A stretch of DNA of 64,000 nucleotides from Streptomyces albiflavescens (GCF_014645835.1 NZ_BMMM01000011.1:186001-250000); one strand, 5' to 3'. Shown: positions 44,820 to 53,842, counted from the first letter of the stretch. Notes: generated by a model not told the origin, from the letters alone. Made by a program: numbers and translations.

Positions 44820-45677
44820 TCAGCCCGTACGAGCGATCAGATACCGGAACACGTTGGGCATCCACACCGTCCCGTCCCGCCGCTGATGCGGATGAAGCGC
44901 CTCGGTCAGCTCCTTGTCGACCTGCACCTGATCGGTGGCGTCGACCGCCGCGTCGAACAACCCCGTCGACAGCAGCCCCCGCACCGCACTGTCCACATCG
45001 GCATACCCGAACGGACAAGCAACCCGACCGGACCCGTCCGGCCGCAACCCGGCCCGCTGGGCGACCTCCTCCAGGTCGTCCCGACAGGCGGCCCGCCAAC
45101 TCCCCGCCCCCCGCAGGGGATCGGCCAACTTGGTGGCGACCCGCAGCACGGCGGAGGTCGTGCACCGCTCGGGCGGCCCCCACCCGACCAGCACCACAGG
45201 CGCCCCCCGCTCGGCAAGCGGCGTGGCCGACCCGAGCAGCGAACCCAGCACTTCGGAGTCCCCGGCCACGCACCCGATCGGCTCGAACGCCGTCACGAGG
45301 TTGTACGCCGGCGCCCCCGCGACGGCCGCGTCCGCGGGGGACCCGTCCACGAGCCGAGTGTCCGCACGCGCGCGTGTGCTCCATGCCTCCGGCAGCAACC
45401 GCTCCCGCGCGAGGGCCAGCCGCTCGGGCGACGAGGAGTCGACACCCGTGACGGCGGCGCCCCGACCGGCCGCCATCAGAAGGGCGAGCCCCGACCCGCA
45501 GCCGAGGCCGAGCAGCCGCGTCCCGCTGCCCACTTCGAGTCGCTCGTAGACGGCCTCGTAGAGCGGCACCAGCATCCGCTCCTGGATCTCGGCCCAGTCA
45601 CGCGCGCGTGCAGACTGATTCACCCGGGGTACCGCCCCCGCGTGAGGTAGATGCTGCCGCACGAGCGTAGGTGTCAT
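44820..45677 (-). CDS. SAM-dependent methyltransferase
   Basis: This 285-residue class I methyltransferase contains motif I LLGLGCGSGLALLMAAGRGA, with VTGVDSSSPERLALAR as motif II. Streptomyces orthologues often begin MTPTLVRQHLPHAG, which I use as start; an ATG at 45725 would give 301 residues. The C-terminal FRYLIARTG end is complete. Substrate unknown. Divergent from proS. Confidence 0.82.
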   Translation of the reverse strand: MTPTLVRQHLPHAGAVPRVNQSARARDWAEIQERMLVPLYEAVYERLEVGSGTRLLGLGCGSGLALLMAAGRGAAVTGVDSSSPERLALARERLLPEAWSTRARADTRLVDGSPADAAVAGAPAYNLVTAFEPIGCVAGDSEVLGSLLGSATPLAERGAPVVLVGWGPPERCTTSAVLRVATKLADPLRGAGSWRAACRDDLEEVAQRAGLRPDGSGRVACPFGYADVDSAVRGLLSTGLFDAAVDATDQVQVDKELTEALHPHQRRDGTVWMPNVFRYLIARTG

Positions 45678-45875
45678 CGAAAGCGCCCCAATCCACCGAG
45701 AGTTGCCGCTGTGCCCCGTTTCCATGGCCCCCGTGCAGTGCGCCGCACTCCCCCCGTATGTCAGGTAACTCCGCGCTCGACGTGGCGTCCAGGGGTTGCG
45801 GCGCCCGGCTTGTGCGCTCCCCGTGCGCGCCGCGAGAATTCACATTCCGGCAACGTGGCCCCGTACCATCGCCGC

Positions 45876-47291
45876 ATGGCAAAGGCACCCGTTCTTACGC
45901 CCCAGGCGGCCGATTTCCCGCGCTGGTACCAGGACCTGATCAACAAGGCCGAGTTGGCCGACAACGGGCCGGTGCGCGGCACCATGGTCATCCGACCGTA
46001 CGGGTACGGGCTGTGGGAGCGGATGCAGCAGGAGATGGACGCCCGCATCAAGGAGGCGGGCGCCCAGAACGCGTACTTTCCCCTCTTCATCCCGCAGTCG
46101 TATCTGACGAAGGAGGCCGAGCACGTCGAGGGCTTCGCCCCCGAGCTCGCGGTCGTCACGCACGGCGGCGGCAAGGAGTTGGAGGAGCCGGTCGTCGTCC
46201 GCCCCACCTCCGAGACGATCATCAACGACTACTTCTCCAAGTGGGTGCAGAGCTATCGCGACCTGCCGCTGCTGATCAACCAGTGGGCGAACGTGGTCCG
46301 TTGGGAGATGCGCCCGCGCGTGTTCCTCCGTACGACGGAATTCCTCTGGCAGGAGGGCCACACCGCCCACGCCACGTACGAGGACGCCCGCGACTACGCC
46401 GCGTACATCCACGAGAAGGTCTACGCGGACTTCATGGTGAACGTCCTCGGGATCGACGTGGTGCTCGGGCGCAAGACACCCAGCGAGCGCTTCGCGGGTG
46501 CCATCAACACCCTCACGCTCGAATCGATGATGGGTGACGGCAAGGCCCTCCAGATGGGCACCAGCCACGAGCTCGGGCAGAACTTCGCCAAGGCCTTCCA
46601 CACCCAGTACCTGTCCAAGGACGGCAAGCAGGAGCTCGTCTGGCAGACCTCCTGGGGGTCGTCGACACGCATGGTGGGTGGCCTGATCATGTCGCACGGC
46701 GATGACAATGGGTTGCGGGTGCCGCCGCGGCTCGCCCCCGTACAGGCGGTCGTCCTCGCGATCAAGGGGGACGATGCGGTTCTGGCCAAGGTCCGCGAAA
46801 TCGGCGACCGGCTGAAGGCGGCGGGTGTACGCGTCCAGGTGGACGACCGTACGGACACCCCGTTCGGGCGCCGCGCCGTCGACTGGGAGCTCAAGGGCGT
46901 ACCCGTACGCATCGAGGTCGGCCCCCGTGACCTGGAGAGCGGCACCGCGATGCTGGCCCGCCGCATCCCCGGAGGCAAGGAGCCGGTGGCGATCGACGCG
47001 CTCGTGGGCCTGCTCCCCACGGTGCTCGAAGAGGACCAGGCGTTGCTTCTGAAGCAGTCGCGCGAGCGCCGCGAGTCCCGTACGTCGGAGGTGTCGACGA
47101 TCGAGGAGGCCGCCGAGGCGGCCACCGCCGGCGGCTGGGCGCGCATTCCCTGGGCCGACCTCGGCGAAGAGGGCGAGGCCAAGCTGGCCGAGCACTCCGT
47201 GACCGTACGGTGTCTGGTCGCCGAGGACGGGTCGGTGCCCGACGCCGACGACGCACCGGGTAACGTCGCCGTCGTCGCGCGCGCTTACTAA
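45876..47291 (+). CDS. proS: Prolyl-tRNA synthetase, short archaeal/eukaryotic-type
   Basis: Charges tRNA(Pro) with proline. This 471-residue class IIa synthetase contains motif 1 GPVRGTMVIRPYGYGLWERM, motif 2 region WANVVRWEMRPRVFLRTTEFLWQEGHTAH and motif 3 TSWGSSTRMVGGLIMSHGDD. It lacks the editing (INS) domain inserted in bacterial-type ProRS and ends in a Tyr (VVARAY), the hallmark of the archaeal/eukaryote-type enzyme. Streptomyces typically also carry a bacterial-type proS elsewhere, so this may be a second copy. Monocistronic. Confidence 0.93.
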   Translation: MAKAPVLTPQAADFPRWYQDLINKAELADNGPVRGTMVIRPYGYGLWERMQQEMDARIKEAGAQNAYFPLFIPQSYLTKEAEHVEGFAPELAVVTHGGGKELEEPVVVRPTSETIINDYFSKWVQSYRDLPLLINQWANVVRWEMRPRVFLRTTEFLWQEGHTAHATYEDARDYAAYIHEKVYADFMVNVLGIDVVLGRKTPSERFAGAINTLTLESMMGDGKALQMGTSHELGQNFAKAFHTQYLSKDGKQELVWQTSWGSSTRMVGGLIMSHGDDNGLRVPPRLAPVQAVVLAIKGDDAVLAKVREIGDRLKAAGVRVQVDDRTDTPFGRRAVDWELKGVPVRIEVGPRDLESGTAMLARRIPGGKEPVAIDALVGLLPTVLEEDQALLLKQSRERRESRTSEVSTIEEAAEAATAGGWARIPWADLGEEGEAKLAEHSVTVRCLVAEDGSVPDADDAPGNVAVVARAY

Positions 47292-47343
47292 GTAGCCCCC
47301 GAGGGCGACCGAAACGCCTCTTGCGCATCTGCAGACCTCAGGT

Positions 47344-47378
47344 GCCCCGGCGCGCGGACACCGTCTACGCGCCGGGGC
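47344..47378 (+). terminator. Hairpin terminator after proS
   Basis: GCCCCGGCGCG (47344-47354) pairs perfectly with CGCGCCGGGGC (47368-47378) around a 13-base loop. Confidence 0.75.
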
Positions 47379-47542
47379 GTACGTATGCCTACGTACCGCC
47401 TTGGTACGAGCTGTGAGGCTTCTCCGCAGATCAGCGCACCCGCCCTCGTCAGGACGCATCAGCGGCAACTGACGGGTACGTGCAAATTATTTGGGATGCC
47501 CCGGAATAGGAACACAGAGGCACCCCGGCTCGTTGTCATTAC

Positions 47543-48139
47543 GTGAGCACGACACCACCTGTTCTCGCCGCAGAGCTGGCAGGGGCGTGGGCCGACATTC
47601 AGCGGCACCACCCCGAACTGCCCGATCTTGCCGCGCCAGAGTCCCTGATCGGAGAGTCGTCGTCCGCCTGCGGGCACGAACTCTCCTTCGAGCGACTGCT
47701 TCATGAGGCAGTCCACGGCATCGCCGCCGCCCGAGGAGTCCGCGACACCTCGCGCGCCGGCCGCTATCACAACCGCAGATTCCTCGCGATCGCGGAGGAG
47801 TTGGGCCTCGACCACCCCGAGGAGCCGCATCCCAGCAGCGGCTTCTCCCTGGTCACGCTCAACCCCGAGGCCAAGCGGCGCTACCGCCCGACGATCGAGC
47901 GCCTGCAGCGCGCGCTCAAGGCCCACACGGCCGCGACCGCCGCAGACACCGCCCGCTCGTTCCGCGGCCCGGCCGCCCGCCACGGCTCCTCCGGAGGAGG
48001 CGTCCGCGTCAAGGCGGTGTGCGACTGCGGCCGCAACGTACGGGTCGTCCCGTCGGTACTGGCCCAGGCACCGATCGTGTGCGGGGGATGTGGAAAGCCG
48101 TTCCGGATCCCGGAGGTCGTGGGCGCGGCCGCCTCGTAG
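47543..48139 (+). CDS. SprT-like putative zinc metalloprotein
   Basis: This 198-residue protein has an HEAVH zincin motif (H54-H58), a second conserved element YHNRRFLAIAEELGL (75-89) and a C-terminal zinc-ribbon-like cluster (C160, C162, C180, C183). This order resembles SprT-like proteins (HExxH, YHN.F.. and zinc ribbon), whose eukaryotic member Spartan cleaves DNA-protein crosslinks. The third metal ligand cannot be assigned. GTG start with no clear SD. Single gene between proS and rpsP. Confidence 0.8.
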   Translation: MSTTPPVLAAELAGAWADIQRHHPELPDLAAPESLIGESSSACGHELSFERLLHEAVHGIAAARGVRDTSRAGRYHNRRFLAIAEELGLDHPEEPHPSSGFSLVTLNPEAKRRYRPTIERLQRALKAHTAATAADTARSFRGPAARHGSSGGGVRVKAVCDCGRNVRVVPSVLAQAPIVCGGCGKPFRIPEVVGAAAS

Positions 48140-48493
48140 CCCCCGGGCGGGAGTGCCGCTGGGACGGCGCCCGTCCCGAGGAGAGGCGGCACCCGGTAAG
48201 CGCCGGGTTGCGCAGTCGTCGGCAGCGATCGGTAGCGGCATCTCGTGGATGCCGGTAGGCGCGGCCGACGTCGGACTCATCCCGGCGCCGAGTGCCGCTC
48301 AGCCGTGCTCCGGCGGCGGGCTGTCCGGTGAAGGCGCCCCGCCAGGATGTGGCACAATGGCTAGCTGTACTCGACAGCCGCACAGGACCCCTCTCTCCTC
48401 CGGCTGACGCGTCCATCGGGCACTCGGGTACCGCAACCCCACGCGGCCATCTCGCCGTGCCCAACCACGTCAAGACCAGGAGACACCACTTCC
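48140..48493. other. rpsP leader/control region
   Basis: This 354-bp region carries the promoter and leader of the rpsP operon, but I could not choose a confident -35/-10. GGCACAATGG (48351-48360) is the best -10 like element. A short CGGCAT...ATGCCG inverted repeat lies at 48236-48254. AGGAGA (48478-48483) is the rpsP ribosome-binding site. Confidence 0.4.
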
Positions 48494-48913
48494 GTGGCAG
48501 TCAAGATCAAGCTGAAGCGTCTGGGCAAGATCCGTTCGCCTCACTACCGCATCGTCGTCGCCGACTCCCGTACCCGCCGTGACGGCCGGGCCATCGAGGA
48601 GATCGGCCTGTACCACCCGGTACAGAACCCCTCGCGCATCGAGGTCGACTCGGACCGCGCGCAGTACTGGCTGGGTGTCGGCGCGCAGCCGACCGAGCCC
48701 GTTCTCGCGATCCTGAAGCTGACCGGCGACTGGCAGAAGTTCAAGGGCCTGCCCGCCCCGGCTCCGCTGCTCGTGGCCGAGCCGAAGGCCGCGCGCCCGC
48801 TGTTCGACGCCCTTGGTGGCGACGACGAGGGCAAGGGTGAGGCCATCACCCAGAAGAAGAAGGCTGAGAAGAAGGACGAGGCTGCCGCCGAGTCCGAGTC
48901 GACCGAGGCCTGA
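48494..48913 (+). CDS. rpsP: 30S ribosomal protein S16
   Basis: This 139-residue S16 begins AVKIKLKRLGKIRSPHYRIVVADSR and contains IEEIGLYHPVQNP and YWLGVGAQPTEPV. It has an actinobacterial Lys/Glu/Ala-rich C-terminal extension (KKKAEKKDEAAAESESTEA) absent from E. coli S16. GTG start. First gene of the rpsP-khpA-rimM-trmD-rplS run. Confidence 0.97.
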   Translation: MAVKIKLKRLGKIRSPHYRIVVADSRTRRDGRAIEEIGLYHPVQNPSRIEVDSDRAQYWLGVGAQPTEPVLAILKLTGDWQKFKGLPAPAPLLVAEPKAARPLFDALGGDDEGKGEAITQKKKAEKKDEAAAESESTEA

Positions 48914-48915
48914 GC

Positions 48916-49155
48916 ATGCTCGAGGAGGCTCTCGAGCACCTCGTGAAGGGCATCGTCGACAACCCCGATGATGTGCAGGTCGCCTCGCGCAACCTGCGCC
49001 GCGGACGCGTTCTCGAGGTCCGGGTGCACCCCGACGACCTCGGCAAGGTGATCGGCCGCAACGGCCGCACCGCGCGCGCTCTGCGCACCGTCGTGGGCGC
49101 CATCGGCGGACGCGGTGTCCGCGTCGACCTGGTCGACGTGGATCACGTCCGCTGA
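48916..49155 (+). CDS. khpA: KH-domain RNA-binding protein KhpA
   Basis: This 79-residue protein is a single KH domain (VHPDDLGKVIGRNGRTARAL) with the GxxG loop. KhpA partners with KhpB/EloR in other Gram-positives in post-transcriptional control; its Streptomyces role is inferred. It sits two bases after rpsP and before rimM, its usual site. Confidence 0.93.
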   Translation: MLEEALEHLVKGIVDNPDDVQVASRNLRRGRVLEVRVHPDDLGKVIGRNGRTARALRTVVGAIGGRGVRVDLVDVDHVR

Positions 49156-49265
49156 CGTAACAGGCAGCACCGGCTCGGGCCGGGGAGCAGTATCGGATGT
49201 GCGGCTATCGCCGCGTGGCCGAGCTGTCCCCGGCCCGTAGTCGTACCGACAGGAGATCAAGCACA

Positions 49266-49814
49266 GTGCAGCTGGTAGTCGCTCGCGTCGGCCGCGCCCA
49301 CGGGATCAAGGGCGAGGTCACCGTGGAGGTCCGTACGGACGAGCCGGAACTCAGGCTCGGGCCCGGCGCCGTCCTGCTCACCGACCCGGCCTCCGCCGGA
49401 CCGCTGACCATCGAGACGGGCCGGGTGCACAGCGGCCGTCTGCTGCTGCGCTTCGAGGGCGTGCGGGACCGGAACGCCGCCGAGGCGCTCCGCAACACCC
49501 TGCTGATCGCCGAGATCGACCCGGACGAGAGGCCCGAGGACCCGGACGAGTACTACGACCACCAGCTGATGGACCTGGACGTGGTCACCAAGGACGGTGT
49601 GGAGGTCGGGCGGATCACGGAGATCTCGCATCTGCCTTCGCAGGACCTGTTCGTGGTCGAGCGCGCGGACGGGACCGAAGTCCTGATCCCGTTCGTCGAG
49701 GAGATCGTCGTCGAGATCGACCTGGAGGAGCAGCGGGCCGTCATCGACCCGCCGCCGGGCCTGATCGACGACCGGGCCGAGATCGTCTCCTCCCGCGACG
49801 AGGACGAGGCGTAA
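49266..49814 (+). CDS. rimM: 16S rRNA processing protein RimM
   Basis: This 182-residue 30S maturation factor binds S19. N-terminal QLVVARVGRAHGIKGEVTVEVRTD and the PRC-barrel region EYYDHQLMDLDVVTKDGVEVGRITEI are diagnostic. GTG start with AGGAG ten bases upstream. Its TAA overlaps the trmD ATG by one base. Confidence 0.95.
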   Translation: MQLVVARVGRAHGIKGEVTVEVRTDEPELRLGPGAVLLTDPASAGPLTIETGRVHSGRLLLRFEGVRDRNAAEALRNTLLIAEIDPDERPEDPDEYYDHQLMDLDVVTKDGVEVGRITEISHLPSQDLFVVERADGTEVLIPFVEEIVVEIDLEEQRAVIDPPPGLIDDRAEIVSSRDEDEA

Positions 49815-50635
49815 TGCGGCTCGACGTCGTCACGATCTTCCCCGAGTACCTCGACCCCCTGGACGTCTCGCTCGTCGGCAAGGCACGCGCGCGTGGACAG
49901 CTGAATGTGCACGTGCATGATCTTCGGGAGTGGACGTACGACCGTCACCACACGGTCGACGACACCCCGTACGGCGGCGGCCCCGGCATGGTCATGAAGA
50001 CCGAGCCCTGGGGCGACGCCCTGGACTCCGTGCTGGCGGACGGCTACGAGACGGGCTCCCACGGGCCCGCACTGGTGGTCCCCACGCCCAGCGGGCGCCC
50101 CTTCACCCAGGAGCTCGCCGTCGAGCTCTCCGAGCGCCCCTGGCTGGTCTTCACGCCCGCACGCTACGAGGGCATCGACCGCCGCGTCATCGACGAGTAC
50201 GCCACCCGGATGCCCGTCTACGAGGTGTCCATCGGCGACTATGTGCTCGCCGGCGGCGAGGCGGCCGTCCTGGTCGTCACGGAGGCCGTGGCGCGGCTGC
50301 TGCCCGGCGTCCTCGGCAACGTCGAGTCCCACAGGGACGACTCCTTCGCCCCCGGGGCCATGGCCAACCTCCTGGAGGGGCCGGTCTACACCAAGCCCCC
50401 GGCGTGGCGCGGCCGCGAGATTCCGGAGGTACTGGTCAGCGGCCACCACGGGAAGATCGCCCGCTGGCGCCGCGACGAGGCCCTGCGCCGTACGACGGCG
50501 AACCGGCCCGACCTCATCGAGCGCTGCGACCCTTCCGTCTTCGACAAGAAGGACCGCGAAATGCTCTCGATCCTGGGCTGGCAGCCAGGTCCCGACGGCC
50601 GATTTTGGCGCAGCCCAGAGGCCGTGGAAGAATAG
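49814..50635 (+). CDS. trmD: tRNA (guanine37-N1)-methyltransferase TrmD
   Basis: This 273-residue SPOUT enzyme makes m1G37 and so guards reading frame. N-terminus MRLDVVTIFPEYLDPL, YGGGPGMVMKTEP and the knot region YVLAGGEAAVLVVTEAVARLLPG are intact. Coupled to rimM and followed by rplS. Confidence 0.96.
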   Translation: MRLDVVTIFPEYLDPLDVSLVGKARARGQLNVHVHDLREWTYDRHHTVDDTPYGGGPGMVMKTEPWGDALDSVLADGYETGSHGPALVVPTPSGRPFTQELAVELSERPWLVFTPARYEGIDRRVIDEYATRMPVYEVSIGDYVLAGGEAAVLVVTEAVARLLPGVLGNVESHRDDSFAPGAMANLLEGPVYTKPPAWRGREIPEVLVSGHHGKIARWRRDEALRRTTANRPDLIERCDPSVFDKKDREMLSILGWQPGPDGRFWRSPEAVEE

Positions 50636-50767
50636 ACCGCTGCTGTACGTCGTCCGGCGTGCGCCCCTGCCACAGGGGGACACGACGCCCGCCCCGACGC
50701 GGCAGCACCCTCTTGGAAAACTATCTCCCGTTGATGACCTGTGGCATCAACGAAGAAAGCAGACGAA

Positions 50768-51118
50768 ATGTCTCACCTGCTCGACTCCGTCGACAGCGCG
50801 TCGCTGCGCAGCGACATCCCGGCCTTCCGCCCGGGTGACACCGTCAACGTCCACGTCCGCGTCATCGAGGGCAACCGCTCCCGTGTGCAGCAGTTCAAGG
50901 GCGTAGTCATCCGCCGCCAGGGCGCCGGTGTCCGCGAGACCTTCACGGTCCGCAAGGTCTCCTTCTCGGTCGGCGTCGAGCGCACCTTCCCGGTGCACAC
51001 CCCGATCGTCGAGAAGATCGAGCTCGTCACCCGTGGTGACGTGCGTCGCGCGAAGCTGTACTACCTGCGTGACCTCCGCGGCAAGGCCGCGAAGATCAAG
51101 GAGAAGCGCGAGAGCTGA
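50768..51118 (+). CDS. rplS: 50S ribosomal protein L19
   Basis: These 116 residues with PAFRPGDTVNVHVRVIEGNRSRVQQFKGVVIRRQG and VRRAKLYYLRDLRGKAAKIKEKR are typical of L19, which lies at the 30S-50S interface. The ATG is 132 bp after trmD. Confidence 0.97.
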   Translation: MSHLLDSVDSASLRSDIPAFRPGDTVNVHVRVIEGNRSRVQQFKGVVIRRQGAGVRETFTVRKVSFSVGVERTFPVHTPIVEKIELVTRGDVRRAKLYYLRDLRGKAAKIKEKRES

Positions 51119-51139
51119 GCTCACACCGGGGTTCAAAGC

Positions 51140-51162
51140 GGGGCCGGATAACATCTGGCCCC
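51140..51162 (+). promoter_or_regulatory. Hairpin just before sipW start
   Basis: GGGGCC (51140-51145) and GGCCCC (51157-51162) pair one base before the sipW ATG, with GGATAACATCT in the loop. It may partly terminate rplS transcripts or limit translation of sipW, which has no clear Shine-Dalgarno sequence. Confidence 0.35.
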
Positions 51163-51163
51163 G

Positions 51164-51880
51164 ATGGACACCGAAGCACAGCCCCTGGAGCGCGACCGCT
51201 CCTCCCGCCCTTCCGACTCCGAGAACGCCTCGGACACGGACAGGCCGGAGGGTCGGTCGCGTTTCGCGTTGCTGGACCGGGTCGCGGACTGGCTCCCGGG
51301 CGGGCGGATCACCCTGACCGTGCTGGTCTGCCTGGTCTTTCTGCTGCTCGTCAGCCGGTTCGTGATGCAGCCGTTCCACATTCCCAGCGGCTCCATGGAG
51401 CCGGGATTGAGGATCGGGGACCGCGTTCTCGTAAATAAGTTGGCGTACCGTTTCGGTGCTGAGCCGCACCGGGGCGACGTCGTTGTGTTCGACGGCACTG
51501 GGTATTTCGGGAACGCCGACTACATCAAGCGCGTCGTCGGTGTAGGAGGAGACCATGTGGTCTGCTGCGACAAGGAAGGGAGGCTCGAAGTGAACGGCAG
51601 GTCGGTCGACGAGTCGACGTTTCTGCATTCCGGGGACAGTCCGTCCGACGTGGGCTTCGACGTCGTCGTGCCCGACGGGTCCCTCTTCCTCCTCGGCGAC
51701 CACCGCAGCGACTCCAGCGACTCCCGCGACCACCTGGGCTCGCCCGGCGGCGGCATGATCCCCGTCTCCGACGTCATCGGCAGGGCCGACTGGATCGCCT
51801 GGCCCGCCGACCACTGGACCCGGCTGACGCGTCCCGACGCCTACGCGCGCGTGTCCGCCGCGGACGGTGCCCATGGGTAA
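51164..51880 (+). CDS. sipW: Type I signal peptidase SipW-like
   Basis: This 238-residue membrane peptidase is the first of four adjacent signal peptidases, the arrangement known as sipW-X-Y-Z in Streptomyces lividans/coelicolor. Box B with the nucleophile Ser is FHIPSGSMEPGLRIGDRVLV; box D with the Lys general base is YIKRVVGVGGD. One N-terminal membrane helix (VLVCLVFLLLVSRFV) and no evident C-terminal one. Its TAA overlaps the sipX start region. Confidence 0.92.
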   Translation: MDTEAQPLERDRSSRPSDSENASDTDRPEGRSRFALLDRVADWLPGGRITLTVLVCLVFLLLVSRFVMQPFHIPSGSMEPGLRIGDRVLVNKLAYRFGAEPHRGDVVVFDGTGYFGNADYIKRVVGVGGDHVVCCDKEGRLEVNGRSVDESTFLHSGDSPSDVGFDVVVPDGSLFLLGDHRSDSSDSRDHLGSPGGGMIPVSDVIGRADWIAWPADHWTRLTRPDAYARVSAADGAHG

Positions 51881-52967
51881 CCGTGGCAAACCGCGCGGGG
51901 TCTCCACCAGCGCCGCGGACAACCTGCTGCCCACCGGCACCCGGCGTGCCTCCGGGGGCGCGGTCCGGCCCAGCCGTGTGGAACGGCGCAAGCTCGCTCG
52001 CAAGATCAAGCGGCGCAGGCGGCGCTCGGCGATCAAGGAGATACCTCTCCTCGTCGGTGTGGCGGTGCTGATAGCGCTGGTTCTCAAGACCTTCCTCGTC
52101 CAGGCGTTCGTGATCCCGTCGGGCTCCATGGAGAACACGATCCAGATCGGCGACCGCGTCCTGGTCGACAAGCTCACCCCCTGGTTCGGCTCCAAGCCCC
52201 AGCGCGGTGACGTCGTCGTCTTCAAGGACCCCGGAGGCTGGCTCACAGCCGAGGAGACCAAGAAGAAGGACGACCCCGTTGTCGTCAAGCAGGTCAAGGA
52301 AGGGTTGACCTTCATCGGCCTGCTGCCGTCCGACAACGAGAAGGACCTCATCAAGCGGGTCGTGGGCGTCGGCGGGGACACGGTCAAGTGCTGTGACGCG
52401 CAAGGCCGGGTGACCGTCAACGGCACGCCGCTGACCGAGCCCTACATCTACGCCGGCGACAAGCCGTCGGATTTCGCCTTCGAGGTGAAGGTGCCCCAGG
52501 GCCGCCTGTTCGTTCTGGGAGACCACCGAGGCAACTCCGCCGACTCGCGCTACCACCGCACCGACAAGTTCAGCGGTACGGTCTCCGAGAAGTCGATCGT
52601 CGGCCGGGCCATGATCATCGGCTGGCCCGTCGGTCACTGGACCCGCCTGAAGGAACCGAGCACGTTCGCGACGGTCGCCGACGCGCCTGGAGGGTCGACG
52701 TCCGCTCTCGCCCAGTCGCATAGGGTGGCCCCTGCGGATCCAGACGGATTGATCCCCCTCCCGAGCCCTGCGGAACTCCCGCTCGTTATGGGAGTGGTGG
52801 GCCTGCGCCGAATTCGACGACGCGGGCGGCGGCACGGAGTGAGGAGTGGATGTGGGGGATGTGGCGGTCGGCGCACGGTCCGGACACGAAGGTCCCGAAG
52901 GGCAGCCGGAGCGGCCCGACGATTCGGGTTCCCCAGCCGTAGAGGGCGCATCCGGCTCCGCGAGTGA
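51873..52967 (+). CDS. sipX: Type I signal peptidase SipX-like, with overlapping C-terminal tail
   Basis: Second Sip of the cluster. Ser box VIPSGSMENTIQIGDRVLVD and Lys box LIKRVVGVGGDTVKC are intact, with one N-terminal membrane segment (LLVGVAVLIALVLKTFLV). The frame stays open to 52967, giving 364 residues, and runs 122 bases into sipY. The last 45 or so residues (after MGVVGLRR) are very Arg/Gly-rich and look like out-of-frame GC-rich DNA. A TGA in another frame at 52840 is where a roughly 320-residue SipX would end. Start ATG 51873; GTG 51867 possible. Confidence 0.88.
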   Translation: MGNRGKPRGVSTSAADNLLPTGTRRASGGAVRPSRVERRKLARKIKRRRRRSAIKEIPLLVGVAVLIALVLKTFLVQAFVIPSGSMENTIQIGDRVLVDKLTPWFGSKPQRGDVVVFKDPGGWLTAEETKKKDDPVVVKQVKEGLTFIGLLPSDNEKDLIKRVVGVGGDTVKCCDAQGRVTVNGTPLTEPYIYAGDKPSDFAFEVKVPQGRLFVLGDHRGNSADSRYHRTDKFSGTVSEKSIVGRAMIIGWPVGHWTRLKEPSTFATVADAPGGSTSALAQSHRVAPADPDGLIPLPSPAELPLVMGVVGLRRIRRRGRRHGVRSGCGGCGGRRTVRTRRSRRAAGAARRFGFPSRRGRIRLRE

Positions 52968-53784
52968 GTCCGAGGACGGCAGCGCTGCGACCGAGCGCGC
53001 CGAGCAGGACGCGAAGTCGAAGAAGCAGCGCTCCTTCTGGAAGGAGCTGCCGATCCTGATCGGCATCGCCCTGGTTCTCGCGCTGCTGATCAAGACGTTC
53101 CTGGTGCAGGCGTTCTCGATCCCCTCGGACTCGATGCAGAACACCCTCCAGCAGGGCGACCGTGTCCTGGTCGACAAGCTGACCCCGTGGTTCGGCTCCG
53201 AGCCGGAGCGCGGCGAGGTCGTCGTCTTCCACGACCCCGACAACTGGCTGGCGGGCGAGCCCACGGCCAACCCGAACGCCCTGCAGACGGTCCTCAGCTG
53301 GATCGGCCTGATGCCGTCCGCCGAGGAGAAGGACCTCATCAAGCGGGTCATCGGCGTCGGCGGCGACACCATCCAGTGCAAGGGCACCGGCCCGCTGACC
53401 GTCAACGGCAAGGCGCTGAACGAGCCGTACGTGTACCCGGGCAACACCCCGTGCAGCGTCGACGAGGACGGCGGCCAGTTCAAGGTCAAGGTGCCCAAGG
53501 GCATGATCTGGGTGATGGGTGACCACCGCCAGAACTCGCGGGACTCGCGCTACAACCAGATGGACAAGCACCACGGCATGGTCCCCGTGGACAAGGTCGT
53601 CGGCCGCGCCATTGTGAAGGCCTGGCCCATCAACCGCTGGGGCACCCTCCCGGTCCCGGACACCTTCGGCCAGACCGGCCTGAGCGACCAGGCGGCGGCC
53701 GCGGTCACCTCGCCGGCTGCCGTGGCGCTGGTGGGCGCGGTACCGCTGGTGCTGGTACGACGGAAGCGGAAGTCGTCCAAGTAA
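52846..53784 (+). CDS. sipY: Type I signal peptidase SipY-like
   Basis: Third Sip of the cluster, about 312 residues. Ser box FSIPSDSMQNTLQQGDRVLV and Lys box LIKRVIGVGGDTIQC are present. It has an N-terminal membrane helix (LPILIGIALVLALLIKTFLV), an acidic Ser/Glu-rich N-terminal tail and a C-terminal membrane helix (SPAAVALVGAVPLVLV) ending RRKRKSSK. In S. lividans SipY is described as the main signal peptidase. GTG 52846 is used; GTG 52852 has better spacing to GAGGAG. It overlaps the extended sipX frame. Confidence 0.92.
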   Translation: MDVGDVAVGARSGHEGPEGQPERPDDSGSPAVEGASGSASESEDGSAATERAEQDAKSKKQRSFWKELPILIGIALVLALLIKTFLVQAFSIPSDSMQNTLQQGDRVLVDKLTPWFGSEPERGEVVVFHDPDNWLAGEPTANPNALQTVLSWIGLMPSAEEKDLIKRVIGVGGDTIQCKGTGPLTVNGKALNEPYVYPGNTPCSVDEDGGQFKVKVPKGMIWVMGDHRQNSRDSRYNQMDKHHGMVPVDKVVGRAIVKAWPINRWGTLPVPDTFGQTGLSDQAAAAVTSPAAVALVGAVPLVLVRRKRKSSK

Positions 53785-53803
53785 CGCGCTGAAGCGCCCC
53801 CTT

Positions 53804-53842
53804 GGGGCCGGTCGGCTCGGATTCGTCCGGGCCACCGGCCCC
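53804..53842 (+). terminator. Hairpin between sipY and sipZ
   Basis: GGGGCCGGT (53804-53812) pairs with ACCGGCCCC (53834-53842) around a 21-base loop. It would separate the sipW-X-Y transcript from the sipZ operon, consistent with the published S. lividans organisation. Confidence 0.5.
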
